In this document: positions 1-7,994 of the stretch, one piece after another
Numbering within the stretch: position 1 is the stretch's first letter
Layout of the letters: the number at the start of each line of letters is the position of its first letter
Assembly (NCBI RefSeq): GCF_003635165.1
Contig: NZ_ML058618.1
Location: 1-64,000 of the forward strand
Direction: 5' to 3'
Origin: Burkholderia sp. Nafp2/4-1b
GTDB lineage: Bacteria > Pseudomonadota > Gammaproteobacteria > Burkholderiales > Burkholderiaceae
DNA length: 64,000 bases
Notes under the pieces: model-generated
The model's database searches: none
What the model was told of the DNA's origin: nothing
The model's input: the letters and a program-made list of their open reading frames with translations, nothing else
Position numbers and translations under genes: made by a program

Positions 1-264
1 CGGCTGGGGTTCAACTCCGTGCGCGCCGGGGCTCTACAACCTGTCCCCAACATCACCACTTCCCTTCTTCCCTCGCGCCGCGTTTCCGTTAGCGCGAAAG
101 AGGCGTGATTCTAAGCACCGCTCGTCCATCGCGCAAGGGGTTCGGCGAATTTTTTTAATCCCGTCGGATTCGGCCTTCCGGCCATGCCTGAGCACGAGAG
201 CGCTTATGGCGCAAAGAACGGACTAGAATGTGAGGTTCTTCGCCTCTTTCTATACGTATTTAAT
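1..264. other. 5' flank, no gene seen; possible promoter
   Basis: I see no convincing gene here. The first 180 bases look like the intergenic end of an upstream unit. TAGAAT at 224-229 resembles a sigma-70 -10 element, although the -35 region is weak. It would start transcription near 236, which favours the internal ATG at 265 over the upstream in-frame ATG at 184 for the next gene. Confidence 0.35.
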
Positions 265-1482
265 ATGCGCCAGCGAATCGCCAAACGCCTCCCCCCCGAC
301 GCCGACAAACTGGTCGGCCTGTCGCTTGCGCTCTTCGCCTCGGGCAGCCGCATTGAGGATCGCTTCTGGGAAGCGAAGCTCGATGCGCTGCTCGCCAAGA
401 TCGTTCGCAACGGCAACCAGACCACGCTCGACGCAGCACTCGATCATTTGCAGCAGAACCACCCCGACGCCTATGGCGCGCTCGCCGACATGGCCGAGAC
501 GCACAGTGAGTCGATGGTGATCGAGCACGACGGCCAGCCATACGACGCGCTGCTGGTCGCCGTTCCCGTGCTCGCGTGGACGCGCTACATGATTCCGTCG
601 GGCCCGCTGAAAGGTGACGTCGCCGACGCGCTGCGCACGCAGCTGCAGGCGCACGTGCTCGCCGGCGGAACGCTCGTCGGCCTGGCGCCGTTCCTGTACA
701 GCATCGACCAGCTGCCGCGCCACCACGTCGAGACGTACCGGCTCGCCCAGCAACTCGCGCATGCGGCAATCGGCCAGCACGCCGCCAAGCTCGGCTTCGG
801 CGACCTGCCCGAAACCTCGCCGATCCTGGCCGACCCGCGCTTCCTGCTCGCCGTCGTCGCCGCGCCGGCCGGTGCACCGCTGTTCCGCTGGCAGGAGGAA
901 GAGCACGGCAACCGGATCGAACGCGGCCAGTGCCTCGAGCAATGGACCGCCCAGGGCGGCCCCAGCCTGGCGGTCGCGCTGCCCGGCTGCGAATTCGAAT
1001 GTCTGCTTCCGGACGCGTACTATTCGGCCTGCCGGGATGCGGACGAACGCGTGCGTCCGCACACGGTCCGAACGGCCATCCGTTATCTATTCGACACACT
1101 TGGTGCGGCACCGCAGGAGCTGCGCGCGGTGGTTGCCGGCTTCGGCGAACGCCGGATCGACGAGTATCGCGTCGGCTTCACGCGACGCGCGAGCAACGAC
1201 GTGATCTACGGCGTCGTGTGGCCGCTCTACGGCCGTGAGAACGGCGACGTGTCGGTCGACAGCGCGACGCTCGAAGGCGAAGCACCGATCGAAGGGCCGC
1301 TCGAGGAAATCGTGAGTCTGCTGAAGGAATGCGGCGTAACCGACGTCCGCCGGCACGCGGGCCGCTTCGAACCCGAGTATTGCGACGACTGCGGCGTGCC
1401 GCTCTATGCGGATCCGCTCGGCGAAATCGTGCACGCGGAAATGCCCGAAGACGCATCGCCCGCCCAACCGCACTTCCACTGA
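265..1482 (+). CDS. DUF2863 family protein
   Basis: Protein of about 405 residues with no known function. The N-terminus (RIAKRLPPDADKLVGLSLAL) and overall length match what I recall of the beta-proteobacterial DUF2863 family. It is soluble, with no signal peptide or membrane segment. The C-terminus has a CDDCG motif plus an upstream histidine, which may bind a metal. I chose ATG 265, not ATG 184, because family members begin near MRQRIAKRL and a TAGAAT promoter-like element lies inside the longer version. A strong intrinsic terminator follows, so the gene is probably monocistronic. The family assignment rests on memory of the sequence pattern. Confidence 0.7.
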   Translation: MRQRIAKRLPPDADKLVGLSLALFASGSRIEDRFWEAKLDALLAKIVRNGNQTTLDAALDHLQQNHPDAYGALADMAETHSESMVIEHDGQPYDALLVAVPVLAWTRYMIPSGPLKGDVADALRTQLQAHVLAGGTLVGLAPFLYSIDQLPRHHVETYRLAQQLAHAAIGQHAAKLGFGDLPETSPILADPRFLLAVVAAPAGAPLFRWQEEEHGNRIERGQCLEQWTAQGGPSLAVALPGCEFECLLPDAYYSACRDADERVRPHTVRTAIRYLFDTLGAAPQELRAVVAGFGERRIDEYRVGFTRRASNDVIYGVVWPLYGRENGDVSVDSATLEGEAPIEGPLEEIVSLLKECGVTDVRRHAGRFEPEYCDDCGVPLYADPLGEIVHAEMPEDASPAQPHFH

Positions 1483-1516
1483 TCGCACACCGCAGGCCTG
1501 CCGGGCCTGCCCGACG

Positions 1517-1552
1517 AAGCCGCTCCCGGTTCCAGCCGGAGCGGCTTTTTTC
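1517..1552 (+). terminator. Intrinsic terminator after DUF2863 gene
   Basis: AAGCCGCTCC (1517-1526) pairs with GGAGCGGCTT (1538-1547), giving a 10-bp GC-rich stem. A run of T follows. It lies 35 bases after the stop codon and has the form of a rho-independent terminator. Confidence 0.85.
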
Positions 1553-1570
1553 TCGTCCGCATTTCCGTCA

Positions 1571-1584
1571 TCTGAAATTTCAGA
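1571..1584. promoter_or_regulatory. Perfect 14-bp palindrome, candidate operator
   Basis: TCTGAAATTTCAGA is a perfect palindrome about 110 bases upstream of the LuxR-type gene and just after the preceding terminator. It is AT-rich against GC-rich surroundings. A position between a terminator and a regulator gene suggests a binding site for a dimeric transcription factor, possibly the regulator itself. No binding protein can be named from sequence. Confidence 0.4.
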
Positions 1585-1691
1585 CTTTTCCTAAGCCTTT
1601 CAGCCAAGCAGACATCGTGTAAGGTTTTTGTCATTATCGGCTTCAACGCATGCCGACGGCAGCTCAATGACTCACCTTATGGAGGTTGAAT

Positions 1692-2528
1692 ATGCGGTTC
1701 CTGGTGCTGAACTCAGACGCCGAACGGCGTGACGGGCTGAAGGCCCTGCTGCGGCAGATCGACCGTCACGCCAGCATCAACGATGCGCCGGATGGTTTCC
1801 AGGCGCGCCGGCTGCTGCGCACCCAGCGTTTCGACCTCGTTGCGATCGACTGGCTGGACGTCGGCCGGCTCTGCGAACTCCAGGCGCTGTGCAGCGCCTG
1901 CTCGCCGACGCCCGCCGCGGTACTGATCGACGAATCCACGCCGGCAGCGATCCAGCGCTTCTACAACTACGGCGTCGCGGGCGTGATCCCGCACTCCACC
2001 CGCCCGCACCTGATCGTGCGGGCGCTCGAAATGGTTCTGCTCGGCGGACATTACATCCCGCCCATCGCGCTCAGCCTGCTGCCATCGGCCGCCGCGGCGC
2101 GCCACGACGCCCATTTCCAGACGCTGGCCGGGTCGTTGCCGCGCCGTCCGCCAAGCAGCCTCCTGTCGCCGAGACAGGCGCAAATCATGCGCTTCGTCCA
2201 CATGGGCAGCACCAACAAGATGATCGCGCGCACGCTCGGCATCAGCGAAGGCACCGTGAAGATCCACCTCGCCAGCATCTTTCAGCAGTTGGGTGCGGCG
2301 AACCGCGCCGCCGCGGTCGCGATCTACAACGGCTGGCTGTCGCCGCATCTGGAGGTGTTGCTCGCGAACCGCGATCGGGCAACCAAGCCGGCCATCGGTG
2401 AACGTGGTCCCGTTCCGCTGCGCACGCAACGGAAGGACCGCCCGTACCCGTTGCCGACCGCGAACACCGGCACCAGCGACCTGCCGCTCGCGGCGGAGCC
2501 CACCGCGCGGTTCCGGCGCGAACGCTAG
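1692..2528 (+). CDS. LuxR-family response regulator transcription factor
   Basis: Protein of 278 residues. The N-terminal part looks like a receiver domain: a hydrophobic first strand (MRFLVLNSD) and an aspartate at the end of strand 3 (DLVAIDW) in the phospho-acceptor position. A proline-rich linker leads to a GerE/LuxR helix-turn-helix (LSPRQAQIMRFVHMGSTNK, then a segment ending GTVKIHLASIFQQLG). About 70 residues after the HTH are low-complexity. GGAGG at 1681-1685 is correctly spaced for ATG 1692; an in-frame TTG at 1686 is too close to it. No histidine kinase gene is adjacent, so its partner is unknown. Confidence 0.85.
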   Translation: MRFLVLNSDAERRDGLKALLRQIDRHASINDAPDGFQARRLLRTQRFDLVAIDWLDVGRLCELQALCSACSPTPAAVLIDESTPAAIQRFYNYGVAGVIPHSTRPHLIVRALEMVLLGGHYIPPIALSLLPSAAAARHDAHFQTLAGSLPRRPPSSLLSPRQAQIMRFVHMGSTNKMIARTLGISEGTVKIHLASIFQQLGAANRAAAVAIYNGWLSPHLEVLLANRDRATKPAIGERGPVPLRTQRKDRPYPLPTANTGTSDLPLAAEPTARFRRER

Positions 2529-2602
2529 CCGGCAGTGTCGATATCGCGACGGTCGGCATGTGCGGATTCCCACCTGTGATGCTCAACGAGTAATATGGAC
2601 GC

Positions 2603-3277
2603 ATGGGTTTTCTTTTCATACCGCTTCCGCTCTGGGTCGGCATCGGTGGCTGGATCGCCGCCGTAGCCCTGCTCGCGCTCGCGCTCTGGAAGCGTCCGTT
2701 CGTCCGCCTGCAGGACGCGACGCTCCAGCACGTGTGGCTCGCGCTCGTCACTGCGATCACGGTTCTCTGGGCCTCGAATGCGTGGCTCGACGACGGCATC
2801 GTCATGCACCTGCTGGGCGCGACGCTGCTCGTCACGCTGTTCGACTGGACGCTCGCGCTCATCGCGATGGGCGCCGTCACGGCCATCGCGGCGGTCGTGT
2901 TCGATGCTTCCTGGGAAGGCGTCGGCCTCACCTATCTGATCTACGGCGCGCTACCGGTGGCCGTATCCGCGTTGCTGCAGCGCGCCGCCATCGCGTGGCT
3001 TCCGCACAACCTCGCGTCGTTCATCATCGGTCAGGGCTTCCTGTCGCCGGCCATCGCGATCGTCACGGTCGCCGCGGCCGGGGCCGGTGTTCAGCTCGCA
3101 CTCGCGAACGGCGTGCCCGTCGTGATTCCCCCCGGCTACCTGTTGAACACCGCACTGCTCGCGCTGGGCGAAGCGTGGTTCACCGGCATGGCCACCGCGC
3201 TCATCGCCGTCTATCGTCCGGCATGGGTCACGACGTTCGACGTGCGACGCTATCGTCTCGGCGGCCCGCGCGCCTGA
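2603..3277 (+). CDS. Orphan CbiM-like (ECF-type) membrane permease
   Basis: Integral membrane protein of 224 residues with about six hydrophobic helices. An internal segment (DDGIVMHLLGATLLVTLFDW) resembles the histidine-containing motif of CbiM/NikM substrate-binding permeases of energy-coupling factor transporters, which take up cobalt or nickel. I recall Burkholderia homologues carrying that annotation. The canonical extreme N-terminal metal-binding motif of CbiM is not present. No EcfA ATPase, EcfT, CbiN or CbiQ gene is nearby, so transport activity and substrate are uncertain. Confidence 0.55.
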   Translation: MGFLFIPLPLWVGIGGWIAAVALLALALWKRPFVRLQDATLQHVWLALVTAITVLWASNAWLDDGIVMHLLGATLLVTLFDWTLALIAMGAVTAIAAVVFDASWEGVGLTYLIYGALPVAVSALLQRAAIAWLPHNLASFIIGQGFLSPAIAIVTVAAAGAGVQLALANGVPVVIPPGYLLNTALLALGEAWFTGMATALIAVYRPAWVTTFDVRRYRLGGPRA

Positions 3278-3390
3278 TTGCGTCCGGCCCGATGCCTGCG
3301 GTGCGCGCGACGGTCCGTTGGCGCAGCGCGGGAGAGTGCGACATCTACTGCCGCACAACTTTTTTACGCTAAGATTGAACTCCTGCTCTT

Positions 3391-3416
3391 CATCGGGCAT
3401 CTATATGTGCCCGATG
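3391..3416 (+). promoter_or_regulatory. Perfect 9-bp inverted repeat before secreted protein gene
   Basis: CATCGGGCA (3391-3399) and TGCCCGATG (3408-3416) form a perfect 9-bp stem with an 8-base loop. A TAAGAT element at 3370-3375 could be a -10 box, which would put the stem at the very 5' end of the transcript. It has no U run. Possible roles are mRNA stabilisation, a protein-binding site or control of start choice, because in-frame ATGs at 3405 and 3414 lie inside it. Confidence 0.45.
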
Positions 3417-3443
3417 CCTCATTCGCTCCTCACCAATAACCAG

Positions 3444-4064
3444 ATGGACAGCTCTCCTGCCTCGCTCCGGTTTTTCCGGGCGCTCGGCAAGCTGGCGGCC
3501 TGTGTCGCGGGCCTGTCGCTTGCGCTTCCGGCACCGGTATTCGCCGACCTGCTCGACCAGCGCTCCGAACTGATCAACAAATTCGTCAACGAGATGCATG
3601 CCGATCCGATCGCCGCCGATTGCGCGGCGCACGGCAGCTTCATCGCCAGCACGTCGTCCGCCTTCGACCGCGTCGACTTCGCGCCGAACGCGTTCGAAAG
3701 CGGCAACGCAACGATCACGCCGTGGAACGATTCGTTCGATCAGGGCAAGCAGCGCGTGAAAGTCGACAACATCGTCACCGTGGACGGCCTCGGCATCCAC
3801 AGCGACGGCAGCGACCCGACGCCGCTCAAGTTCCGCTGCGGCTATGTCGGCCAGCAAATGCTTGCATTCAGCTGGAACGATCCGGTGCCGCCGCTGAAGC
3901 CGCGCGTCGAGCGCTCGTCGTCGACGAAGAAATTCAAGGGCAAGTCGCACCGCGGCAAGGTGAAGGCCAAGGCATCCGGGCGCACCGGCAAGAACGCCGT
4001 CGCCACGAAGAAATCAAGCGGCCAGAAGAAAGCCGTGAAGAAGAAAACCGCGAAGAAGTCCTGA
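3444..4064 (+). CDS. Secreted BspC-like protein with lysine-rich C-terminal tail
   Basis: About 206 residues. An N-terminal signal peptide is clear (hydrophobic AACVAGLSLALPAPVFA, likely cut before DLLDQ). A globular part of about 120 residues follows with two cysteines. The last 45 residues are dominated by Lys, Ser, Ala and Gly, ending KKAVKKKTAKKS, like a histone H1-type tail. I recall Burkholderia homologues annotated as BspC-domain proteins; function is unknown. Start is uncertain: 3405, 3414 and 3444 are all possible. I prefer 3444 because it gives a compact signal peptide and keeps the hairpin at 3391-3416 outside the coding region. Confidence 0.6.
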   Translation: MDSSPASLRFFRALGKLAACVAGLSLALPAPVFADLLDQRSELINKFVNEMHADPIAADCAAHGSFIASTSSAFDRVDFAPNAFESGNATITPWNDSFDQGKQRVKVDNIVTVDGLGIHSDGSDPTPLKFRCGYVGQQMLAFSWNDPVPPLKPRVERSSSTKKFKGKSHRGKVKAKASGRTGKNAVATKKSSGQKKAVKKKTAKKS

Positions 4065-4090
4065 TACGACGGAGCGACAACGACACAAGC

Positions 4091-4128
4091 GAAAAAGCCG
4101 GCGCATCGCATGATGCGCCGGCTTTTTC
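4091..4128. terminator. Bidirectional intrinsic terminator
   Basis: GAAAAAGCCGGCGCATC (4091-4107) pairs perfectly with GATGCGCCGGCTTTTTC (4112-4128), a 17-bp stem with a 4-base loop and A/T-rich flanks on both sides. It lies between two convergent genes and should stop transcription from both. Confidence 0.9.
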
Positions 4129-4146
4129 ATATCGATGACGATGCGC

Positions 4147-5301
4147 TTACGCGAACGTCTCGGCGTGCACCAGGATTGCCGCCAGCATCGCAGCGCCGAG
4201 CGCCGCGCTGCGTTCGCCGTTCCAGCCGACGCGCTCGTCCGGCAGGTTCGCGTTGTCCTTGAACGGCATCTCGAGCGTCAGCGACAGGCAACCGAACTGA
4301 TGGCCGATGTACTTCGATGCGAGCTTGAGCGCGTCTTCCTTGTACTTGCTCGCCGCATAGCCGTGCTCGGTCTGGAAATCCGGGCTCGCGACCTTGAACG
4401 CGTCGATGAACGCGGTCTGCTCCTTGCCCTGCTGCTCGGTGAAGCTCGGCAGCATCTCCGAACCCGCGACGAACACGTACGGCAGATCCTCGTCGCCGTG
4501 AATGTCGAAGAACATGTCGCAGCCGATCGCATGGATCGCGTCGCGCACCGCCAGCACTTCGGGGCTGCGCTCGGCATCGGGCTCCATCCACTCGCGGTTC
4601 AGGTTCGCGCCGGCCGCGTTGGTGCGCAGGTTGCCGTGCACGCTGCCGTCCGGGTTCATGTTCGGGACGATGTAGAACGTCGCGCGATCGTACAGCTTGC
4701 GCGCCACCGGATCGCCCGCCCAGTCGCCCCATCCGGCCAGCCGCTTGACGAGCCCTTCGACGAACCACTCGGCCATCGTCTCGCCGGGATGCTGGCGCGC
4801 GATGATCCACACCTTCTTTTTCGGCACACCGTCGAGTTCCGGTGTACCGAGCGTCAGCAGCGACATCGGACGGCCTTCGACCGTGCGGCCGAGCTCGACG
4901 ACGTTCGCCTGCGGCAACTGCTGGACCGCGCCGAGGAACGCCGCATGACGCTCCTCCGAGTACGGCTCGAAATACGCGTAGTAGATGCTGTCGAACTCGG
5001 GCATATGGTCGATGGTCATCGTCTTGCCGTCGAACGTCGTCGGCACGCGGAACCAGTCGACGCGGTCGTAGCTCGCGACCGCGCTGTAGTTGCGCCATCC
5101 CGACGGATACGCGCATTCGGCCGCATTCTCGAACGACATCACGCACCGCTCGCCGCGCGCGCCGGTCAGGCGGTAGTAGAACCATTGCGCGAATTCCGAG
5201 CGGCTGTCGCCGCGTACGCGCAGCCGGATCGCGTCCGCGCTGTCGCACGATACGACGTCGATCGCGCCCGCGTCGAAATTGCTGGTGATCGAAAGGGTCA
5301 T
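4147..5301 (-). CDS. M14-type zinc carboxypeptidase, cytosolic type
   Basis: 384 residues. A beta-sandwich N-terminal domain (residues 1 to about 120) precedes an M14 metallocarboxypeptidase domain. Zinc ligands are visible as the HPGET motif (His and Glu) and a later histidine in FFDIHGDED; NMNPDG and the arginine in NLNREW are typical substrate-binding elements. The catalytic glutamate is likely in the LTLEMPF segment. There is no signal peptide, as in bacterial relatives of cytosolic carboxypeptidases (CCP/Nna1-like). ATG 5301 has GGAGAG just upstream; an upstream in-frame extension to 5358 lacks a good ribosome site. Natural substrate is unknown. Confidence 0.85.
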   Translation of the reverse strand: MTLSITSNFDAGAIDVVSCDSADAIRLRVRGDSRSEFAQWFYYRLTGARGERCVMSFENAAECAYPSGWRNYSAVASYDRVDWFRVPTTFDGKTMTIDHMPEFDSIYYAYFEPYSEERHAAFLGAVQQLPQANVVELGRTVEGRPMSLLTLGTPELDGVPKKKVWIIARQHPGETMAEWFVEGLVKRLAGWGDWAGDPVARKLYDRATFYIVPNMNPDGSVHGNLRTNAAGANLNREWMEPDAERSPEVLAVRDAIHAIGCDMFFDIHGDEDLPYVFVAGSEMLPSFTEQQGKEQTAFIDAFKVASPDFQTEHGYAASKYKEDALKLASKYIGHQFGCLSLTLEMPFKDNANLPDERVGWNGERSAALGAAMLAAILVHAETFA

Positions 5302-5389
5302 CTGTCTCTCCAGGTGCGACCGGATCGGGCGGTTTGCCGCGGGTCCGGCCTCTTGCATGCGCCGGCCGTCTCGTGAACGGCCGGTTGGG

Positions 5390-6172
5390 TCACTCGCCGA
5401 TTCGCCGGCGATATACGTAGGTCGAGTCGTTCGATGCGGCGGCGTCGAACGCGTAGCCTTCCAGCGCGAAGTCCTTCAGCGCCGCCGGATCCGCGACGCG
5501 GTTCTCGACGATATAGCGCGCCATCAGGCCACGCGCGCGCTTCGCGTGAAAGCTGATGATCTTGTAGCGGCCGCCCTTCCAGTCCTCGAACACCGGCGTG
5601 ACGACCGGTGCGGCCAGCAGTTTCGGCTTGACCGAGCTGAAGTACTCGGTCGATGCGCAATTGACCAGCACGCGCGCGGCGCCGCTGCGCGTCTCGAGCT
5701 GCTCGTTCAGTGCCCGCGTGATCCGGTCGCCCCAGAACGCGTACAGATCCTTGCCGCGCGCGTTCGCGAAACGCGTGCCCATCTCGAGACGGTACGGCTG
5801 CAGCAGATCGAGCGGGCGCAGCAGCCCGTAGAGGCCCGACAGCACACGCACGTGCTGCTGCGCGTAGTCGAGATCGGCCGCCGACAGCGATTTCGCATCG
5901 AACCCTTCGTACACGTCGCCGTTGAACGCGAGCACGGCCTGCTTCGCGTTGGCCGGCGTGAAAGTCGGCGACCAGTCGGCGTAGCGCTGGAAGTTGAGGC
6001 GCGCGAGCGGGTCGGAAATGTCCATCAGCGTCGCGATATCTTGCGGGGACAGCTTGCGCAGGCCGTCGATCAGTTCCGACGCGTCGTCGACGAATGCAGG
6101 CTTCGTGTAAGACGGGACGTGGGCGGGCGTATCGTAGTCGAGGGATTTGGCTGGAGAGAGAACGATTATCAT
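5390..6172 (-). CDS. yaaA: Peroxide stress protein YaaA
   Basis: 260 residues, full length for the YaaA (UPF0246/DUF328) family. The N-terminus MIIVLSPAKSLDY and internal motifs (FNGDVYEGFDA, LSGLYGLLRPLDLLQPYRLE) are diagnostic. In E. coli, YaaA is induced by hydrogen peroxide and lowers free iron, limiting Fenton damage to DNA and proteins. It is cytosolic. It is transcribed away from the PIN-domain gene, with 57 bases between the two starts, so the promoters must overlap or lie very close together. No OxyR site was recognised. Confidence 0.93.
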   Translation of the reverse strand: MIIVLSPAKSLDYDTPAHVPSYTKPAFVDDASELIDGLRKLSPQDIATLMDISDPLARLNFQRYADWSPTFTPANAKQAVLAFNGDVYEGFDAKSLSAADLDYAQQHVRVLSGLYGLLRPLDLLQPYRLEMGTRFANARGKDLYAFWGDRITRALNEQLETRSGAARVLVNCASTEYFSSVKPKLLAAPVVTPVFEDWKGGRYKIISFHAKRARGLMARYIVENRVADPAALKDFALEGYAFDAAASNDSTYVYRRRIGE

Positions 6173-6229
6173 AGAGGCTCGCTGGCACGCCGTGCCTTGC
6201 GGTCAGACGAAAACCACCGATTGTAACGA

Positions 6230-6727
6230 ATGACCCGCTCACTCGCCCCGCATGACGCACTTCGCGTCGTGCTCGACTCGAACGTCTGGATCGACATACT
6301 CGTATTCGACGACCCTGCCACGCGCCCGATCCGCGCGGCACTCGAACGCGGCACGCTGGCCGCCGTGATCGACAGCCGCTGCCTGAATGAACTCACGCTC
6401 GTGCTCGACTATCCGCAATTCCAGTCACGCGCGATCGACAAGGCCGAAGCACTCGCGATCGTCGCCCGCCTGACGACTCTCGTCGAGCCGCCGCCCGTCG
6501 ATGGCGACGCGCCGCCGCTGCCGAAGTGCAAGGACCGCGACGATCAGAAGTTTCTCGAGCTCGCCCGGGCCGCGCAGGCCGATTGGCTCGTGTCGAAGGA
6601 CCGCGCGCTGCTCAAGCTCGCGAAACGCACCGCACGCGACTTCGGCTTCAGGATCGCGCAGCCCGCGCCGTTTACCGAAGCCTGCGCGCTCGATGCCGCG
6701 CCGGCCCCTACCACCATGCCGGCCTGA
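6230..6727 (+). CDS. Orphan PIN-domain protein (putative toxin family)
   Basis: 165 residues. The PIN nuclease fold is suggested by VVLDSNVWID at the N-terminus (first acidic residue), a mid-region glutamate in LNELTLVLDY, and the acidic pair in CKDRDDQKFLELA followed by DWLVSKDRALL. This matches the COG1569 PIN-type putative toxin component family. No small antitoxin gene is adjacent: upstream is divergent yaaA and 33 bases downstream starts an aminotransferase. It may therefore be a stand-alone RNase rather than a toxin-antitoxin module. The ribosome site is weak. Confidence 0.8.
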   Translation: MTRSLAPHDALRVVLDSNVWIDILVFDDPATRPIRAALERGTLAAVIDSRCLNELTLVLDYPQFQSRAIDKAEALAIVARLTTLVEPPPVDGDAPPLPKCKDRDDQKFLELARAAQADWLVSKDRALLKLAKRTARDFGFRIAQPAPFTEACALDAAPAPTTMPA

Positions 6728-6760
6728 CGGGCCCGGCGCCACCCGCTTGCGACCGTATCG

Positions 6761-7933
6761 ATGAACGCTCCTTCCGACATGCCTACGACTCCCGTCTTCC
6801 CTTCGCGCCTGCCGAATGTCGGCACGACGATCTTCACGGTCATGAGCGCGCTCGCCGCCGAGAAAGGCGCCGTGAACCTCGGCCAGGGCTTCCCGGATTT
6901 CGACTGCGACCCGCGCATCGTCGATGCGGTCGCGGCCGCGATGCGCAACGGTCATAACCAGTATCCGCCGATGGCCGGCGTCGCACCGCTGCGCGACGCC
7001 ATCGCCGACAAGATCGCGCAGGTCTACGGCCGGCGCTACGACGCGGCCACCGAGATCACGGTGACGGCCGGCGCGACGCAGGCATTGTTGACCGCGATCC
7101 TGTGCGCGGTGCATCCGGGCGATGAGGTGATCGTCGTCGAACCGACCTACGACAGCTATTTGCCGTCGATCGAGCTCGCCGGCGGCAAGCCCGTGTTCGT
7201 CACGCTGGAAGCGCCCGACTACGCGATCCCGTTCGACCGCCTCGCGGCCGCGATCACGCCGAAGACGCGGATGATCCTGATCAACACGCCGCACAACCCG
7301 ACCGGCACCGTGTGGCGCGACGCGGACATGCGCAAGCTCGAGGAGATCGTGCGCGGCACCAACGTGCTGATCCTGTCGGACGAAGTGTACGAACACATGG
7401 TCTACGACGGCGCGCGGCACGAGAGCGTCGCGCGCTACCCGGAACTCGCCGAGCGCAGCTTCATCGTGTCGAGCTTCGGGAAGACCTATCACGTGACGGG
7501 CTGGAAGGTCGGCTATGTCGCGGCGCCGGCGGCGCTGACCGCGGAGTTCCGCAAGGTGCACCAGTTCAACGTGTTCACGGTGAACACGCCGATGCAGATC
7601 GGCCTCGCCGACTACCTGCGCGATCCGGCACCGTACCTGACGCTGCCCGACTTCTACCAGAAGAAGCGCGACTTCTTCCGCGCCGGCCTCGAGCGCACGC
7701 GCTTCAAGCTGCTGCCTTGCACGGGCACGTACTTCCAGTGCGTCGACTATTCGGCGATCAACGATCTGCCCGAAGCGGAATTCACGAAGTGGCTCACCGC
7801 GGAAATCGGCGTGGCGGCGATTCCGGTGTCGGCGTTTTATCACGAGCCGCACGAATCGGGCGTCGTGCGCTTCTGCTTCGCGAAACAGGAGAGCACGCTC
7901 GCGTCCGCACTCGAACGGCTCGCGCGCCTGTAA
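6761..7933 (+). CDS. PLP-dependent class I/II aminotransferase, probably methionine aminotransferase
   Basis: 390 residues. The fold-type I aminotransferase motifs are intact: AVNLGQGFPDF near the N-terminus, NTPHNPTG for cofactor and substrate contacts, and the PLP lysine in SSFGKTYHVTGWKVGY (codon 7481-7483, Lys241). The sequence resembles YbdL/kynurenine aminotransferase-type enzymes, which transaminate methionine and some aromatic amino acids; pyridoxal-phosphate dependence is secure, substrate is inferred. It begins 33 bases after the PIN gene and may share its transcript. A nearby ATG at 6779 is a possible alternative start. Confidence 0.88.
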   Translation: MNAPSDMPTTPVFPSRLPNVGTTIFTVMSALAAEKGAVNLGQGFPDFDCDPRIVDAVAAAMRNGHNQYPPMAGVAPLRDAIADKIAQVYGRRYDAATEITVTAGATQALLTAILCAVHPGDEVIVVEPTYDSYLPSIELAGGKPVFVTLEAPDYAIPFDRLAAAITPKTRMILINTPHNPTGTVWRDADMRKLEEIVRGTNVLILSDEVYEHMVYDGARHESVARYPELAERSFIVSSFGKTYHVTGWKVGYVAAPAALTAEFRKVHQFNVFTVNTPMQIGLADYLRDPAPYLTLPDFYQKKRDFFRAGLERTRFKLLPCTGTYFQCVDYSAINDLPEAEFTKWLTAEIGVAAIPVSAFYHEPHESGVVRFCFAKQESTLASALERLARL

Positions 7934-7994
7934 ATCCGGCGCGGGCAGCGACGCGCGGCCCGGTGCCGCGCCCGCGTCTCACAACGTGTGGCGC

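Noticed and set aside
184..264. Upstream ATG extension of the DUF2863 gene
   Set aside because: A TAGAAT promoter-like element lies inside, and the conserved part begins at the ATG at 265.
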